From Desulfonispora thiosulfatigenes DSM 11270 (GTDB lineage: Bacteria; Bacillota; Peptococcia; Peptococcales; Desulfonisporaceae): 64,000 bases of DNA. The notes beneath the pieces are model-generated. The model did no database searches and was not told where the DNA came from. It was given only the letters and a program-made list of their open reading frames with translations. Each line of letters begins with the position of its first letter. Positions within the stretch are counted from its first letter, which is position 1. Below, in pieces: positions 45,210-54,164 of this stretch. The stretch lies in contig NZ_FWWT01000017.1 of NCBI RefSeq assembly GCF_900176035.1, positions 1 through 64,000 of the forward strand. Reading direction: 5' to 3'. Made by a program: the position numbers and the translations under genes.

Positions 45210-46030
45210 AAAAAACTTTACTAGCTTATCCTTATGTACTGTGGGCAATTATATTTATAATTTTTCCTCTTTTATTAGTTTTGTTTTATAGTGTAATTAT
45301 TGCAACAGATTCTGGGTTTACCTTTACCCTGGTGCATTTTAAACGAGTTTTTGAACCTTTGTATCTGACTTTGTTTTGGCGTTCAATAAAACTTGCTGTA
45401 ATATGTACATTAGTTTGTTTAGCTATTGGTTACCCGATGGCGTATCTATTATCAGGTTTAAATGTAAAGCTAAGGAATATTCTCATTCTATTATTTGTTG
45501 TTCCCATGTGGATGAATTTTTTAGCTAGAACATATGCGTGGATGACTTTACTTGAAAAAAACGGACTTATTAATGAGATTTTAATGTTTTTACATTTACC
45601 TACTATTAATATTTTATACACGGATTATGCTGTAGTTTTAGGTATGGTTTATAACTTTTTGCCTTTTATGGTGTTGCCGATTTATTCAGTTTTAATTAAA
45701 GCGGACAAGTCCCTCATTGAAGCGGCGGGAGATTTAGGGGCAACTCCGGTTACTGTTTTTCGCAGAATAACTTTTCCGTTAAGTTTACCTGGTGTGATGA
45801 GCGGAATAACAATGGTATTTATGCCAGCCGTGACCACTTTTGTTATCTCTAGACTTTTAGGTGGAGCTCATTATTATCTTATTGGTAATTTAATTGAGCA
45901 ACAATTTACTACCTCTTATGACTGGGGGTTTGGTTCTGCCCTTTCAACTGTACTTATGATTATGATTCTATTAAGTATAGGATTTATGTCTAGGTACGAG
46001 AAGGAGAATGAAGGGGGTAGACTATGGTGA
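45206..46030 (+). CDS. potB: Spermidine/putrescine ABC transporter permease
   Basis: A 274-residue permease with about six membrane segments. The EAA loop appears as [21 protein letters not shown] coupling with potA and a 7-nt overlap with potC. Confidence 0.9.
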   Translation: MKKTLLAYPYVLWAIIFIIFPLLLVLFYSVIIATDSGFTFTLVHFKRVFEPLYLTLFWRSIKLAVICTLVCLAIGYPMAYLLSGLNVKLRNILILLFVVPMWMNFLARTYAWMTLLEKNGLINEILMFLHLPTINILYTDYAVVLGMVYNFLPFMVLPIYSVLIKADKSLIEAAGDLGATPVTVFRRITFPLSLPGVMSGITMVFMPAVTTFVISRLLGGAHYYLIGNLIEQQFTTSYDWGFGSALSTVLMIMILLSIGFMSRYEKENEGGRLW

Positions 46031-46809
46031 AAAATTTTATTAAGAAAAGCTATATATTTTTAATATTTTTCTTTTTATATGCACCGATTTTTGTACTAAT
46101 AGTCTATTCGTTTAATGAATCAAGATCGAGAGCTAATTGGACAGGCTTTAGTACAAAATGGTACAAGATGTTATTTGAAGATCAATATATTATGGATTCC
46201 TTGTATAATACTCTTAGTATAGGTTTAATATCAGCACTTATTGCTACAATTATTGGAACAGCTGCAGCAATAGGAATACATAGTATGAGAAAACATCAAA
46301 AAATGATAGTAATGAATGTAACTTATTTACCCGTTTTAAATCCAGATATAGTAACAGGAATTGCAATGATGCTATTATTTATTGTTATTAGTATACCTAG
46401 AGGATTTACTTCTCTTTTAATAGCACATATAACTTTTAATATTCCTTTTGTAATTATCTCGGTATTACCAAAGCTGAAGCAATTAAGTAAGCATACATTA
46501 GAAGCAGCTCTGGACTTAGGGGCAACTCCTTTATATGCTTATAATAAAGTAATACTTCCCCAAATATCATCGGGGATATTTACAGGGTTTTTATTAGCCT
46601 TTACCATGTCAATAGATGACTTTATAGTGAGCTTTTTTACAACAGGATCAGGAGTGTCTAATTTAGCAATAACTATTTATTCAATGGCACGAAAAGGGAT
46701 AAATCCTAAAATCAATGCTATCTTAACAATTATGTTTATCAGCGTCTTGATTTTATTAGTTATAATTAATAATAGAATGGAAAAGGATGCTAAAAAAAAT
46801 AAAGTATAA
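46024..46809 (+). CDS. potC: Spermidine/putrescine ABC transporter permease
   Basis: The 261-residue second permease, about six membrane segments. EAALDLGATPLYAYNKV is the EAA loop contacting PotA. It starts within the end of potB. Confidence 0.9.
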   Translation: MVKNFIKKSYIFLIFFFLYAPIFVLIVYSFNESRSRANWTGFSTKWYKMLFEDQYIMDSLYNTLSIGLISALIATIIGTAAAIGIHSMRKHQKMIVMNVTYLPVLNPDIVTGIAMMLLFIVISIPRGFTSLLIAHITFNIPFVIISVLPKLKQLSKHTLEAALDLGATPLYAYNKVILPQISSGIFTGFLLAFTMSIDDFIVSFFTTGSGVSNLAITIYSMARKGINPKINAILTIMFISVLILLVIINNRMEKDAKKNKV

Positions 46810-46830
46810 ATTATACGAGGGGGAAAACTA

Positions 46831-47871
46831 TTGAAAAAAAATCTTAAATTATTATTACTACTTTTGCTTACGACTTGCTTTATTTTAAGTGGATGTGGAA
46901 ATGATAAAAAACCAACAATTACAGTATATAACTGGGGAGACTATATTGATAAATCTGTACTTAAGGATTTTGAAAAAGAACATGATATTAGGGTTATTTA
47001 TGAAGAATATGCTACAAACGAAGATATGTATGTAAAGCTAAAAGCAGGCGGTGGGGACTATGATGTTATTTTCCCATCAGATTATATGATTAAAAGATTA
47101 ATTGATGAGGATATGTTACACAAAATTGATTTAAACAAAGTACCTAATTATAAAAATATTGAAGATAGATTCAAAAATTTAGGATATGATCCTAATAATG
47201 AATATTCAGTACCATATATGTGGGGTACAGTTGGTATTATGTATAATAAAACGATGGTCAATGAACCCGTAGATAGCTGGAGAATTTTATGGGATGATAA
47301 ATATAAAAAGCAAATTTTAATGCAATATAGTCAGCGTGATGCAATTGGAATTACTTTAAAAATGTTAGGCTATTCATTAAATACGAAGAATACAGCTGAA
47401 TTAGAAGAAGCAAAAGATATGTTAATTAAACAAAAACCTTTAGTTCTTGCTTATGTTGTAGATGAAGTAAAAGATAAAATGATCGGTAATGAAGCAGCTT
47501 TAGCAGTTATTTGGTCAGGAGAAGCTCCTAATATGATTGAACAAAACCCGGATTTAGAATATGTAATTCCTAAAGAAGGTACTAATTTATGGTTTGATGC
47601 TATGGCAATTCCAAAGTCTAGTCAACATAAAGAAGAAGCCGAACTGTTTATTAACTATTTATGTGAAGCAGAAGCAGCTTTTAAAAATTCAGATTATATA
47701 GGGTATGCAACTCCAAATTCAGAAGCTAGAAAGATGCTTCCAAAGGAAATAACTTCAAATAAACTTTTCTATCCTGAACCTGATGATTTAGATAATAGTG
47801 AGGTATTTGTTGACCTTGCAGATTCATTAGCTGAATATGATAGGATTTGGACAGAAGTACAGGCAAAATAA
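46831..47871 (+). CDS. potD: Spermidine/putrescine-binding lipoprotein
   Basis: The 346-residue extracellular substrate-binding protein. The signal ends with lipobox LSGC at about residue 22. VYNWGDYID and FPSDYMIKRL are typical of PotD/PotF, and YMWGTVGIMYN follows. It starts at TTG with GAGGGGG upstream. Confidence 0.9.
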   Translation: MKKNLKLLLLLLLTTCFILSGCGNDKKPTITVYNWGDYIDKSVLKDFEKEHDIRVIYEEYATNEDMYVKLKAGGGDYDVIFPSDYMIKRLIDEDMLHKIDLNKVPNYKNIEDRFKNLGYDPNNEYSVPYMWGTVGIMYNKTMVNEPVDSWRILWDDKYKKQILMQYSQRDAIGITLKMLGYSLNTKNTAELEEAKDMLIKQKPLVLAYVVDEVKDKMIGNEAALAVIWSGEAPNMIEQNPDLEYVIPKEGTNLWFDAMAIPKSSQHKEEAELFINYLCEAEAAFKNSDYIGYATPNSEARKMLPKEITSNKLFYPEPDDLDNSEVFVDLADSLAEYDRIWTEVQAK

Positions 47872-47925
47872 TACAGAGAAAAGGAAATATTAATTATCAA
47901 AACTCAAATGATCGAACAATTTAAG

Positions 47926-47956
47926 TCCACTGGGAAATTTACCGGTGGATTTTTTT
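47926..47956 (+). terminator. Terminator of potABCD
   Basis: The stem TCCACTGG/CCGGTGGA (one G-U pair) is followed by seven T residues. Confidence 0.88.
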
Positions 47957-48013
47957 GTGCCTTTTTTTATTTTGAGCATATACATATTGTACCTGGATTA
48001 TGGGGGGATATAT

Positions 48014-48442
48014 ATGGATGGCTTAAATATAATTGCTAAAGAGATTAAAGAAATGCAAGGTAGATTAAGTTTTTATGGTTATAAAGTGGGAGTTTCGCAA
48101 AATGGTTGGGAAAGGATGTATTATGAAAACCTTATTTATCAAGAGACTTTTAAATTTGAGAAGTTACTGAAAAAGGCTTATAAGACTGTGAAGGACGATT
48201 CTAATAATAATCCAGTACAAGAATTTACTTTAGAAGAATTAGCTTATTTTGATGGTTCTAATGGCAAGCCTGCTTATGTAGCCATTAAGGGTTTTGTCTA
48301 TGATGTAAGTTTAAATGCTACTTGGGGAGGAGGCAGTCATTTTGGGCTAATTGCAGGAAAAGATCTAACAGCTCAATTTTTAGGATGTCATCCTAGGGAA
48401 GAAGTTTTAAGGGTATTACCTAAGGTAGGGGTGGTTAAATAA
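48014..48442 (+). CDS. Cytochrome-b5-like domain protein of the hydrogenase operon
   Basis: A 142-residue protein: about 65 helical residues followed by a cytochrome b5-like heme/steroid-binding domain (EFTLEELAYFDG, KPAYVAIKGFVYDVS, HFGLIAGKDLTAQF). A conserved His in GSHFG and one in GCHPREE could bind heme. No signal peptide is visible if translation starts at ATG 48014 after GGGGGG; the upstream frame start at 47945 lies in the pot terminator. Its stop overlaps the hydrogenase small-subunit start by one base, so it is probably the electron partner of that enzyme. Confidence 0.8.
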   Translation: MDGLNIIAKEIKEMQGRLSFYGYKVGVSQNGWERMYYENLIYQETFKFEKLLKKAYKTVKDDSNNNPVQEFTLEELAYFDGSNGKPAYVAIKGFVYDVSLNATWGGGSHFGLIAGKDLTAQFLGCHPREEVLRVLPKVGVVK

Positions 48443-49308
48443 TGAACAAATGCCCAATAGTTTCATCTAAGGATAAAACTTCAGAAACATTAATTAAAGA
48501 AGCTATTAAAAAGATTGAAAAAACTTCAAAAGAGAAAATAAATTTAGTTTGGATTGAGGCTACAGGTTGTTCAGGTAATATTATTTCTTTATTAAATGCT
48601 GCTGATCCTGATGTGAATTATTTTCTGAAGAAAATGGTTAATTTTAAGTACAATAATAGTTTAATGGCTCCTGAAGGTGAAAGAGCCTATGAAGTATTTT
48701 TAGAAACTTTAAAAACCGAGTTTATTCTTGTCGTTGAAGGAGCAGTATCTACAGCGGATAACGGTTTATATACTGTACTAGCAAAATATCAAGGTGAATA
48801 TATTACAGCTATGGAGGCAATTAAAAAGGCAGGTGAAAAGGCAAAATATATTTTAGCCGTAGGGACTTGTGCAAGTTTTGGAGGTATTTCTGCAGCAGAT
48901 CCTAATCCTTCTAAGAGTATTAGCGTTGGAGAATTTCTAAAGAAAGAGATAATAAATATCCCTGGCTGTCCAGGTCATCCAGAGTGGATAATAGGTACCA
49001 TCGCTCATTTAATTAGTTTTGGATTACTAGAATTAGATCGTAAACAAAGACCTATTGTTTTTTATGGAATTACTATTCATGACCATTGTCCACGAAGGTC
49101 TTATTTTGATAAAGGTATCTTTGCCCAAAAACTTGGAGATAAAGAATGCATGTTTAAACTTGGTTGCAGAGGACCAGTTACAAGAACAGATTGTCCTTAT
49201 AGAAGATGGAATGATACCGATAATTGGCCAATAGGTAATAATACCCCTTGTATTGGTTGTGCAACAGAAGGTTTTCCAGATGGAATGCAGCCTTTTATTA
49301 GATATTAA
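48442..49308 (+). CDS. [NiFe] hydrogenase small subunit
   Basis: The 288-residue iron-sulfur subunit. Proximal cluster ligands lie in EATGCSGN, VGTCASFGG and IPGCPGHP; the distal cluster in HDHCPRRSYF and LGCRGP; medial cluster in TDCPYRRWN and PCIGC. There is no Tat signal, so the enzyme is cytoplasmic. The group cannot be fixed by eye; it is of the HyaA/HoxK-like type. Confidence 0.9.
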   Translation: MNKCPIVSSKDKTSETLIKEAIKKIEKTSKEKINLVWIEATGCSGNIISLLNAADPDVNYFLKKMVNFKYNNSLMAPEGERAYEVFLETLKTEFILVVEGAVSTADNGLYTVLAKYQGEYITAMEAIKKAGEKAKYILAVGTCASFGGISAADPNPSKSISVGEFLKKEIINIPGCPGHPEWIIGTIAHLISFGLLELDRKQRPIVFYGITIHDHCPRRSYFDKGIFAQKLGDKECMFKLGCRGPVTRTDCPYRRWNDTDNWPIGNNTPCIGCATEGFPDGMQPFIRY

Positions 49309-49322
49309 AAAGTGAGGTAATT

Positions 49323-50720
49323 ATGGCGAAAATAACAATTAACCCATTAACGAGAATCAGTGGTTTTTTAGAAATAGAAGTAGAGGTTGAAAAGAACAAA
49401 ATTATTAATGCTAAAAGTAGTGGCATGCTTTTTAGAGGTTTTGAAAAAATGTTAAAGGGTAGATCCCCTTTAGATTCAGTATATTTTACTCAGCGCATTT
49501 GTGGAATTTGTTCAACTGCTCACAGTATGGCATCTAGTCTAGCCCTGGAAAATTTACTAAATATTGAAGCGAGTAATAATGATAAGATGATTAGGGATTT
49601 TATGCATGGCTGTGAATTTATCCAAAATCATTTACGACATTTTTATCAATATTCGCTACCAGATTTTGTCTATATTCCAAGTATTTCTCCATTAGGAAAG
49701 GAAAAAATGACAAGGTTACCTGAAAATATTAATAATAAATTAGCTAATAATTATTTCACATCCTTGGAATATAGTAAAATGGCACATGAAATGTTAGCTG
49801 CCTTAGGAGGAAAGGCTCCTCATAATCATGGTATCTTTGTGGGAGGAGTAACAGTAAATTTAGATATTGATATTTATAATCAGATAAAATTTATGCTGGA
49901 AAAGATTAAAACTTTTGTAGAACAGGAAATGATTACAGATGTTTCTATCCTTGCGAAATATTATCCAGAGTACTTTGAAAATGGAATTGGTTATAAAAAT
50001 CTAATGACTTTTGGTTCTTATAACAATTATCAAGAACCTGAACTTAACTTTGTTAATCCTAAGGTTTTAGTTGGTGGCAAAATTTATCCTTTTGATGCTA
50101 ATAAAATAACAGAGAATATCCATTATTCTTGGTATAGAGGAGAAGACAAAGAATATATTCCTTATGATGAGATGGTAGAAGTAAATCGCGAAAAAGAAAA
50201 TGCCTATTCTTTTATTAAAGCTCCACGCTATGGCGGGCTTCCCATGGAGGTGGGACCCCTTGCTAGAATGTATTTAAGTGGTGAGTATAATAGAGGAATA
50301 TCAACCATGGATAGAATAATTGCAAGAGTTTTAGAAGTAAGGAAAATAGTAAATATTCTTGAAGGATTATTACAAAGGTTTAAGCTAAGGCCGGCAGAAC
50401 AAAAGGTATATGTTGTAAATGATGGACAGGGAAAATGTTTAATCGATACTACAAGAGGGGGATTAGGTCACTGGATAGAGGTAAAAGACAATAAAATTGA
50501 ACATTATGAAATTATCACACCTACAGTTTGGAATTTATCACCGAGGGATTCTAAAGGGCAGCTCGGTGTAATTGAAAAAGCTTTAATTGGCACAGAAATA
50601 GAAGATATAGGTAATCCAGTAGAAATTGGAAGGATAGTGCGTTCCTATGATCCTTGTGTCTCTTGTGCTACGCATATAGTGAGTGATGCTTTTTCTCCTT
50701 TTAAGATCAGGATAATTTAA
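49323..50720 (+). CDS. [NiFe] hydrogenase large subunit
   Basis: The 465-residue catalytic subunit. The NiFe(CN)2CO ligands are the Cys pairs in RICGICSTAH and DPCVSCATH. After this last His there is a 14-residue tail (IVSDAFSPFKIRII) that the maturation protease must remove. GAGG precedes the ATG. It directly precedes the protease gene. Confidence 0.93.
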   Translation: MAKITINPLTRISGFLEIEVEVEKNKIINAKSSGMLFRGFEKMLKGRSPLDSVYFTQRICGICSTAHSMASSLALENLLNIEASNNDKMIRDFMHGCEFIQNHLRHFYQYSLPDFVYIPSISPLGKEKMTRLPENINNKLANNYFTSLEYSKMAHEMLAALGGKAPHNHGIFVGGVTVNLDIDIYNQIKFMLEKIKTFVEQEMITDVSILAKYYPEYFENGIGYKNLMTFGSYNNYQEPELNFVNPKVLVGGKIYPFDANKITENIHYSWYRGEDKEYIPYDEMVEVNREKENAYSFIKAPRYGGLPMEVGPLARMYLSGEYNRGISTMDRIIARVLEVRKIVNILEGLLQRFKLRPAEQKVYVVNDGQGKCLIDTTRGGLGHWIEVKDNKIEHYEIITPTVWNLSPRDSKGQLGVIEKALIGTEIEDIGNPVEIGRIVRSYDPCVSCATHIVSDAFSPFKIRII

Positions 50721-51155
50721 ATGAAAAAGGTATTTGCAATTGGAAATATAATGATGAAAGATGATGGGATAGCAATACACATTGTCCGGAATTTAACTAC
50801 TTATTTAGAAGAACAAGGCTATCAAGTTTTTTTAGGAGAAACGGACTTTAATTATTGTTTGCGTAATATTGAAAATAATGATTTTTTGCTTATTATTGAT
50901 GCAGTGTATCAGGGAAGTAATCCAGGGACAGTTAGCAGTTGGGAACTTAGTAAGATTATAACTACTCGTCAAAAGAGTATCTCTGCTCATCATCAGGGAT
51001 TACTTAATAACCTGCATTGTAAACAAGTAAAAGGACATTTTATTGGTATCGAAATAGGCGAAGTTGATTTTGGCCTGGAATTAAGTAGTGTTATACAAGG
51101 TAGGTATGAGGATATTTTGAAAGAGGTAGTGGAAATAATTTCTTGTGTTAAATAA
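50721..51155 (+). CDS. Hydrogenase maturation protease (HyaD/HycI family)
   Basis: A 144-residue nickel-dependent endopeptidase cleaving the large-subunit C-terminal tail. The metal ligands Asp/Glu are in GNIMMKDDGIAI and IIDAVYQGSNPG, and a His in SAHHQGLL. It starts immediately after the large-subunit stop codon. hyp assembly genes are not in this window. Confidence 0.88.
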   Translation: MKKVFAIGNIMMKDDGIAIHIVRNLTTYLEEQGYQVFLGETDFNYCLRNIENNDFLLIIDAVYQGSNPGTVSSWELSKIITTRQKSISAHHQGLLNNLHCKQVKGHFIGIEIGEVDFGLELSSVIQGRYEDILKEVVEIISCVK

Positions 51156-51173
51156 TATTTGCGTATAAATACA

Positions 51174-51217
51174 GAACACCCAAACGTTAGGGATTTATCT
51201 AATGTTTAGGGTGTTTT
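51174..51217 (+). terminator. Terminator of the hydrogenase operon
   Basis: An interrupted stem, GAACACCC plus ACGTTAG pairing with CTAATGT plus GGGTGTTT, is followed by TTTTC. The LysR gene is convergent. Confidence 0.75.
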
Positions 51218-51341
51218 CATTTTAGTTTAATATAAGTTTATTTTTAAAAGTTAGCTGAGTTTTCGACTTCACCTCGATTTAAATCTTTAATCATTTCAAT
51301 AAACTCAGTAGTAACTTCAGAAAGGCTAGTGGAAGAGTTTT

Positions 51342-52169
51342 TTATGAAGCCAATTTTAAAAAAATTTCTTTAAAATTTAGAGGAATGGATTTGATGGAAC
51401 AAGAGGGTACATTATCATGAAATTTTAAACCTAGATGAATTATATTAGTTGAAGAGATAATATTTAAAATATTATCCATATTATCAACTCTAATAACACT
51501 TAAAGGCTCAAATCCTATATCTTTAAAGAGAGGTAAAAACTTATCATAGTAACCATAAGAAGACACAACTAAAGGAAATTCTGCACAATCTTTAAGGTTA
51601 AAACTCTCTTTATGATATAAAGGGTTAGTAGGACCAAGATTAATGTGGATAGTTTCCGTAAAGATCTCCGTATACTCAAGGCGTTTTTTCTTAAATAATT
51701 CTAAATAGAAATTTTCTTGTTTATTACTAAAAGAGATAATACCAATATCAGATTTTCCGAGATTGAGATCATTAATTATATCTAAAGCTTTATTAGTTTT
51801 TAAATTAAAGTTAGTTGTATTATTATTATACTTCAAACAAAGTTTTACAAAAATATCTTGCACAAAAAGTAAGGATGGAGCAGATATATTTAAATTAAGT
51901 ACATTGTTTTTAAATGTATTAGTAGTTAGTGTTTTAATGTAGTCTATATTTTCCATAATCGTTTCTGCATATTTTAGAAATTGCTCACCAATCTTTGTTA
52001 GTGATACGCCTTTATGGCTACGTGTAAAAATTGAAATATTTAGTTCGTTTTCTAACTCTTTAATACTTGCACTTAAATTAGGTTGGGAGATAAAGAGATT
52101 TTGGGCAGCTTTATTCATAGAGCCAGTTTTAGCAATTTCAACTACTTGAATAATATGAATTAATTTCAC
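51342..52169 (-). CDS. LysR-family regulator (C-terminus frame-disrupted)
   Basis: The first 275 residues of a LysR protein: winged helix (GSMNKAAQNLFISQPNLSASI) then the substrate-binding region. The frame ends in a T7 run on the coding strand (51358-51364 in window numbering). With one more T it continues KIGFIKNSSTSLSEVTTEFI and ends at 51244, giving 308 residues, the normal LysR length. It starts at GTG behind AGGTGA. It is divergent from the DUF5058/M42 operon, which it probably regulates; the ligand is unknown. Confidence 0.85.
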   Translation of the reverse strand: MKLIHIIQVVEIAKTGSMNKAAQNLFISQPNLSASIKELENELNISIFTRSHKGVSLTKIGEQFLKYAETIMENIDYIKTLTTNTFKNNVLNLNISAPSLLFVQDIFVKLCLKYNNNTTNFNLKTNKALDIINDLNLGKSDIGIISFSNKQENFYLELFKKKRLEYTEIFTETIHINLGPTNPLYHKESFNLKDCAEFPLVVSSYGYYDKFLPLFKDIGFEPLSVIRVDNMDNILNIISSTNIIHLGLKFHDNVPSCSIKSIPLNFKEIFLKLAS

Positions 52170-52429
52170 AAGATCACCTACCCTTTTTTACCTATTTATA
52201 TTCTATTTTATCTTTTCGTAATACTAAATACAAATGATAAATTATTATTATATATATTATTGATAAGGGGTATATTGCTTAAATATTACCATTTTTTCAA
52301 ATATCTCAATATAATGAACTTAAGAAAAGGGTAATCTTTAGCTGGCAAATATTATCTATTCTGTTTCCTGTACTTTCTTTAATTTAGTGTAAGAACTTAG
52401 CTAATAAATACAAAGAAAGGAGGGTAGTA

Positions 52430-52444
52430 ATGTTATTTGATTAA
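52430..52444 (+). other. Possible four-codon minicistron in the leader of the DUF5058 operon
   Basis: A near-perfect AAAGGAGG at 52416-52423 is followed 6 nt later by ATG-TTA-TTT-GAT-TAA. It is either a remnant of a decayed gene start or a tiny leader. The 52170-52741 gap holds no longer gene. Confidence 0.3.
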
Positions 52445-52590
52445 TAAATGGGTAATTAAGATAGTTAAAATTTATTGTTATTATTATTTAAAAGTCTAGA
52501 GGTTATTACCTTTATGAGAAACCTTTTATTTAGAGTATTTAGTAAAGAATCTTAGAGTTATCTAGACAATGGAATATGCTGATTTGAATT

Positions 52591-52612
52591 TACAGCTAAT
52601 CGTTTAGCTGTA
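52591..52612 (+). promoter_or_regulatory. Palindrome in the leader of the DUF5058 operon
   Basis: A perfect 9-bp inverted repeat TACAGCTAA-TCGT-TTAGCTGTA with no T-run. It could be an operator or RNA hairpin; there is no direct evidence. Confidence 0.35.
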
Positions 52613-52741
52613 GTAGGCTAATTTATGTATTTAGAATTCAAGTACTAAGAAATCACCATTAAAAAATTAACCAAAAAATCTTTTGACTTATGAGCATTAA
52701 GAAAAATAGTATAGCAAAATGTATGAAAGGGAGTGGATTAG

Positions 52742-53473
52742 ATGGAATTACAGAGCATTATCAATAGTCCTGGCTTATGGATTGCTAGTAGTTTTATGGT
52801 AATAATTATATTTGGAATTGCCTTAATATATTTCCGATTAGCTTTAAAGCAAGCCGAGAAACTGGGAATATCTAAAGAATTGAACAGGTCAGCTATAAGA
52901 TCTGCAGCGATTACAAGTATAGGACCTTCATTTTCCTCAGTAATAGTACTCCTATCGTTAATAGCTGTAATTGGTGCACCAACAGCTTGGATGAGATTAA
53001 ATGATGTAGGGGCAGCAAGGACGGAATTATCTATGGTTTCGATTGCATCAGGACTATTAGGTATAGATCCTTCATCAGCAGATTTTGGAGTTCAAGCATT
53101 TTCATATTCTATATGGGCAATGGCATTAAACAATTTAGGATGGTTTGTAGTAGCTTTAGTTTTAACGAGTAGAATGGGAAGAGCGGTAAACAAATTAAAT
53201 CAAACGTATGATCCCAAATGGATTAGTCTGTTAATGTTAGGAGCCACTTTTGGAGTAACAGGGTTTTTACTATCTAATCAAATAATTTCAAAGTTACTTT
53301 TAGTTGATGTTCCATTTTTACAACGTATGGGAGGTTTATTACCAGCTATAGTATCAGCTTGCGTAATGCTGATAATTTCAAGGGTGTTTAAGAAACAAAA
53401 AAGGTTGCAAGAATTATCATTAGGGATAGCAATGTTAGTAGGAATCCTTGTTGCTCAAGGAGTTATTGGATAA
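52742..53473 (+). CDS. DUF5058 family membrane protein
   Basis: A 243-residue protein with about six to seven hydrophobic segments; AAITSIGPSFSSVIVLLSLI and GAPTAWMRL match what I know of DUF5058. The function is unknown. It is the first of three tightly spaced genes, with a second membrane protein and an M42 peptidase. Together they suggest an uptake system for peptides or acylated amino acids. Confidence 0.75.
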   Translation: MELQSIINSPGLWIASSFMVIIIFGIALIYFRLALKQAEKLGISKELNRSAIRSAAITSIGPSFSSVIVLLSLIAVIGAPTAWMRLNDVGAARTELSMVSIASGLLGIDPSSADFGVQAFSYSIWAMALNNLGWFVVALVLTSRMGRAVNKLNQTYDPKWISLLMLGATFGVTGFLLSNQIISKLLLVDVPFLQRMGGLLPAIVSACVMLIISRVFKKQKRLQELSLGIAMLVGILVAQGVIG

Positions 53474-53489
53474 ATAGGGGGGGATTATA

Positions 53490-54161
53490 ATGATAAAGGG
53501 TGAAAATGCAGATTTTAATAATCAAATTATTAAAATTGGTGTAATTGGGTTGAGTATGGCGATTGTAGCTAATTTTATACCAGCTCTATATTTATGGTTT
53601 GTTCATGGGGTTTGTCCTCCAATTGCAGATATATTTACTCTGTGGGGGTTAGCAGCTGCTGCCTTTGGAGTATCATGGGTAGTTCAACCAATAGCATACT
53701 ATACTATTTTAGGGACAGCTGGAACTTATATGTCTTGGCTGTGTGGTAGTGTTATTGATATTCGTTTACCAGCAGTAACTATGGCACAAAAGGTTACCAA
53801 TTTTGATGCAAATACAAAAGAGGGAGAAGTAATTTCAATTATAGGTGTCACGGTATCCATTTTTGTATCAGTATCAATGATAACAATATTTACACTGATT
53901 GGATATAAATTCTTGCCAATGTTACCAGAATTTATTAAAGAATCTTTTAAGTATATTCTTCCAGCATTATTTGGTGCTGTTTATGTAGAAATAATGAAAA
54001 AGAACTTTAAGGCAGGTTTGGGTACAATAGTAGTTGCCTTATTATTATATTTAGCCAGTTTCTTTAAAATAAATGCCGCTATAATGACCCTAACAATAGT
54101 AGCTTGCGGCATGATTGTTGCAAGAATAGTTTATAAATTAGAAAAAAGAGAGGATGAGTAA
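53490..54161 (+). CDS. Unknown membrane protein, partner of DUF5058
   Basis: 223 residues, about six hydrophobic segments; notable conserved-looking loops are FTLWGLAAAAFGVSW and YTILGTAGTYMSWLCG. I do not recognise a named family. It begins 16 nt after the DUF5058 gene with GGGGGG upstream, and the two may form a heteromeric membrane complex. The M42 gene starts 3 nt after its stop. Confidence 0.65.
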   Translation: MIKGENADFNNQIIKIGVIGLSMAIVANFIPALYLWFVHGVCPPIADIFTLWGLAAAAFGVSWVVQPIAYYTILGTAGTYMSWLCGSVIDIRLPAVTMAQKVTNFDANTKEGEVISIIGVTVSIFVSVSMITIFTLIGYKFLPMLPEFIKESFKYILPALFGAVYVEIMKKNFKAGLGTIVVALLLYLASFFKINAAIMTLTIVACGMIVARIVYKLEKREDE

Positions 54162-54164
54162 ATT

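Noticed and set aside
47945-48013. N-terminal hydrophobic extension of the b5-like protein
   Set aside because: The extension is encoded in the T-run of the pot terminator and has no binding site; ATG 48014 follows GGGGGG.
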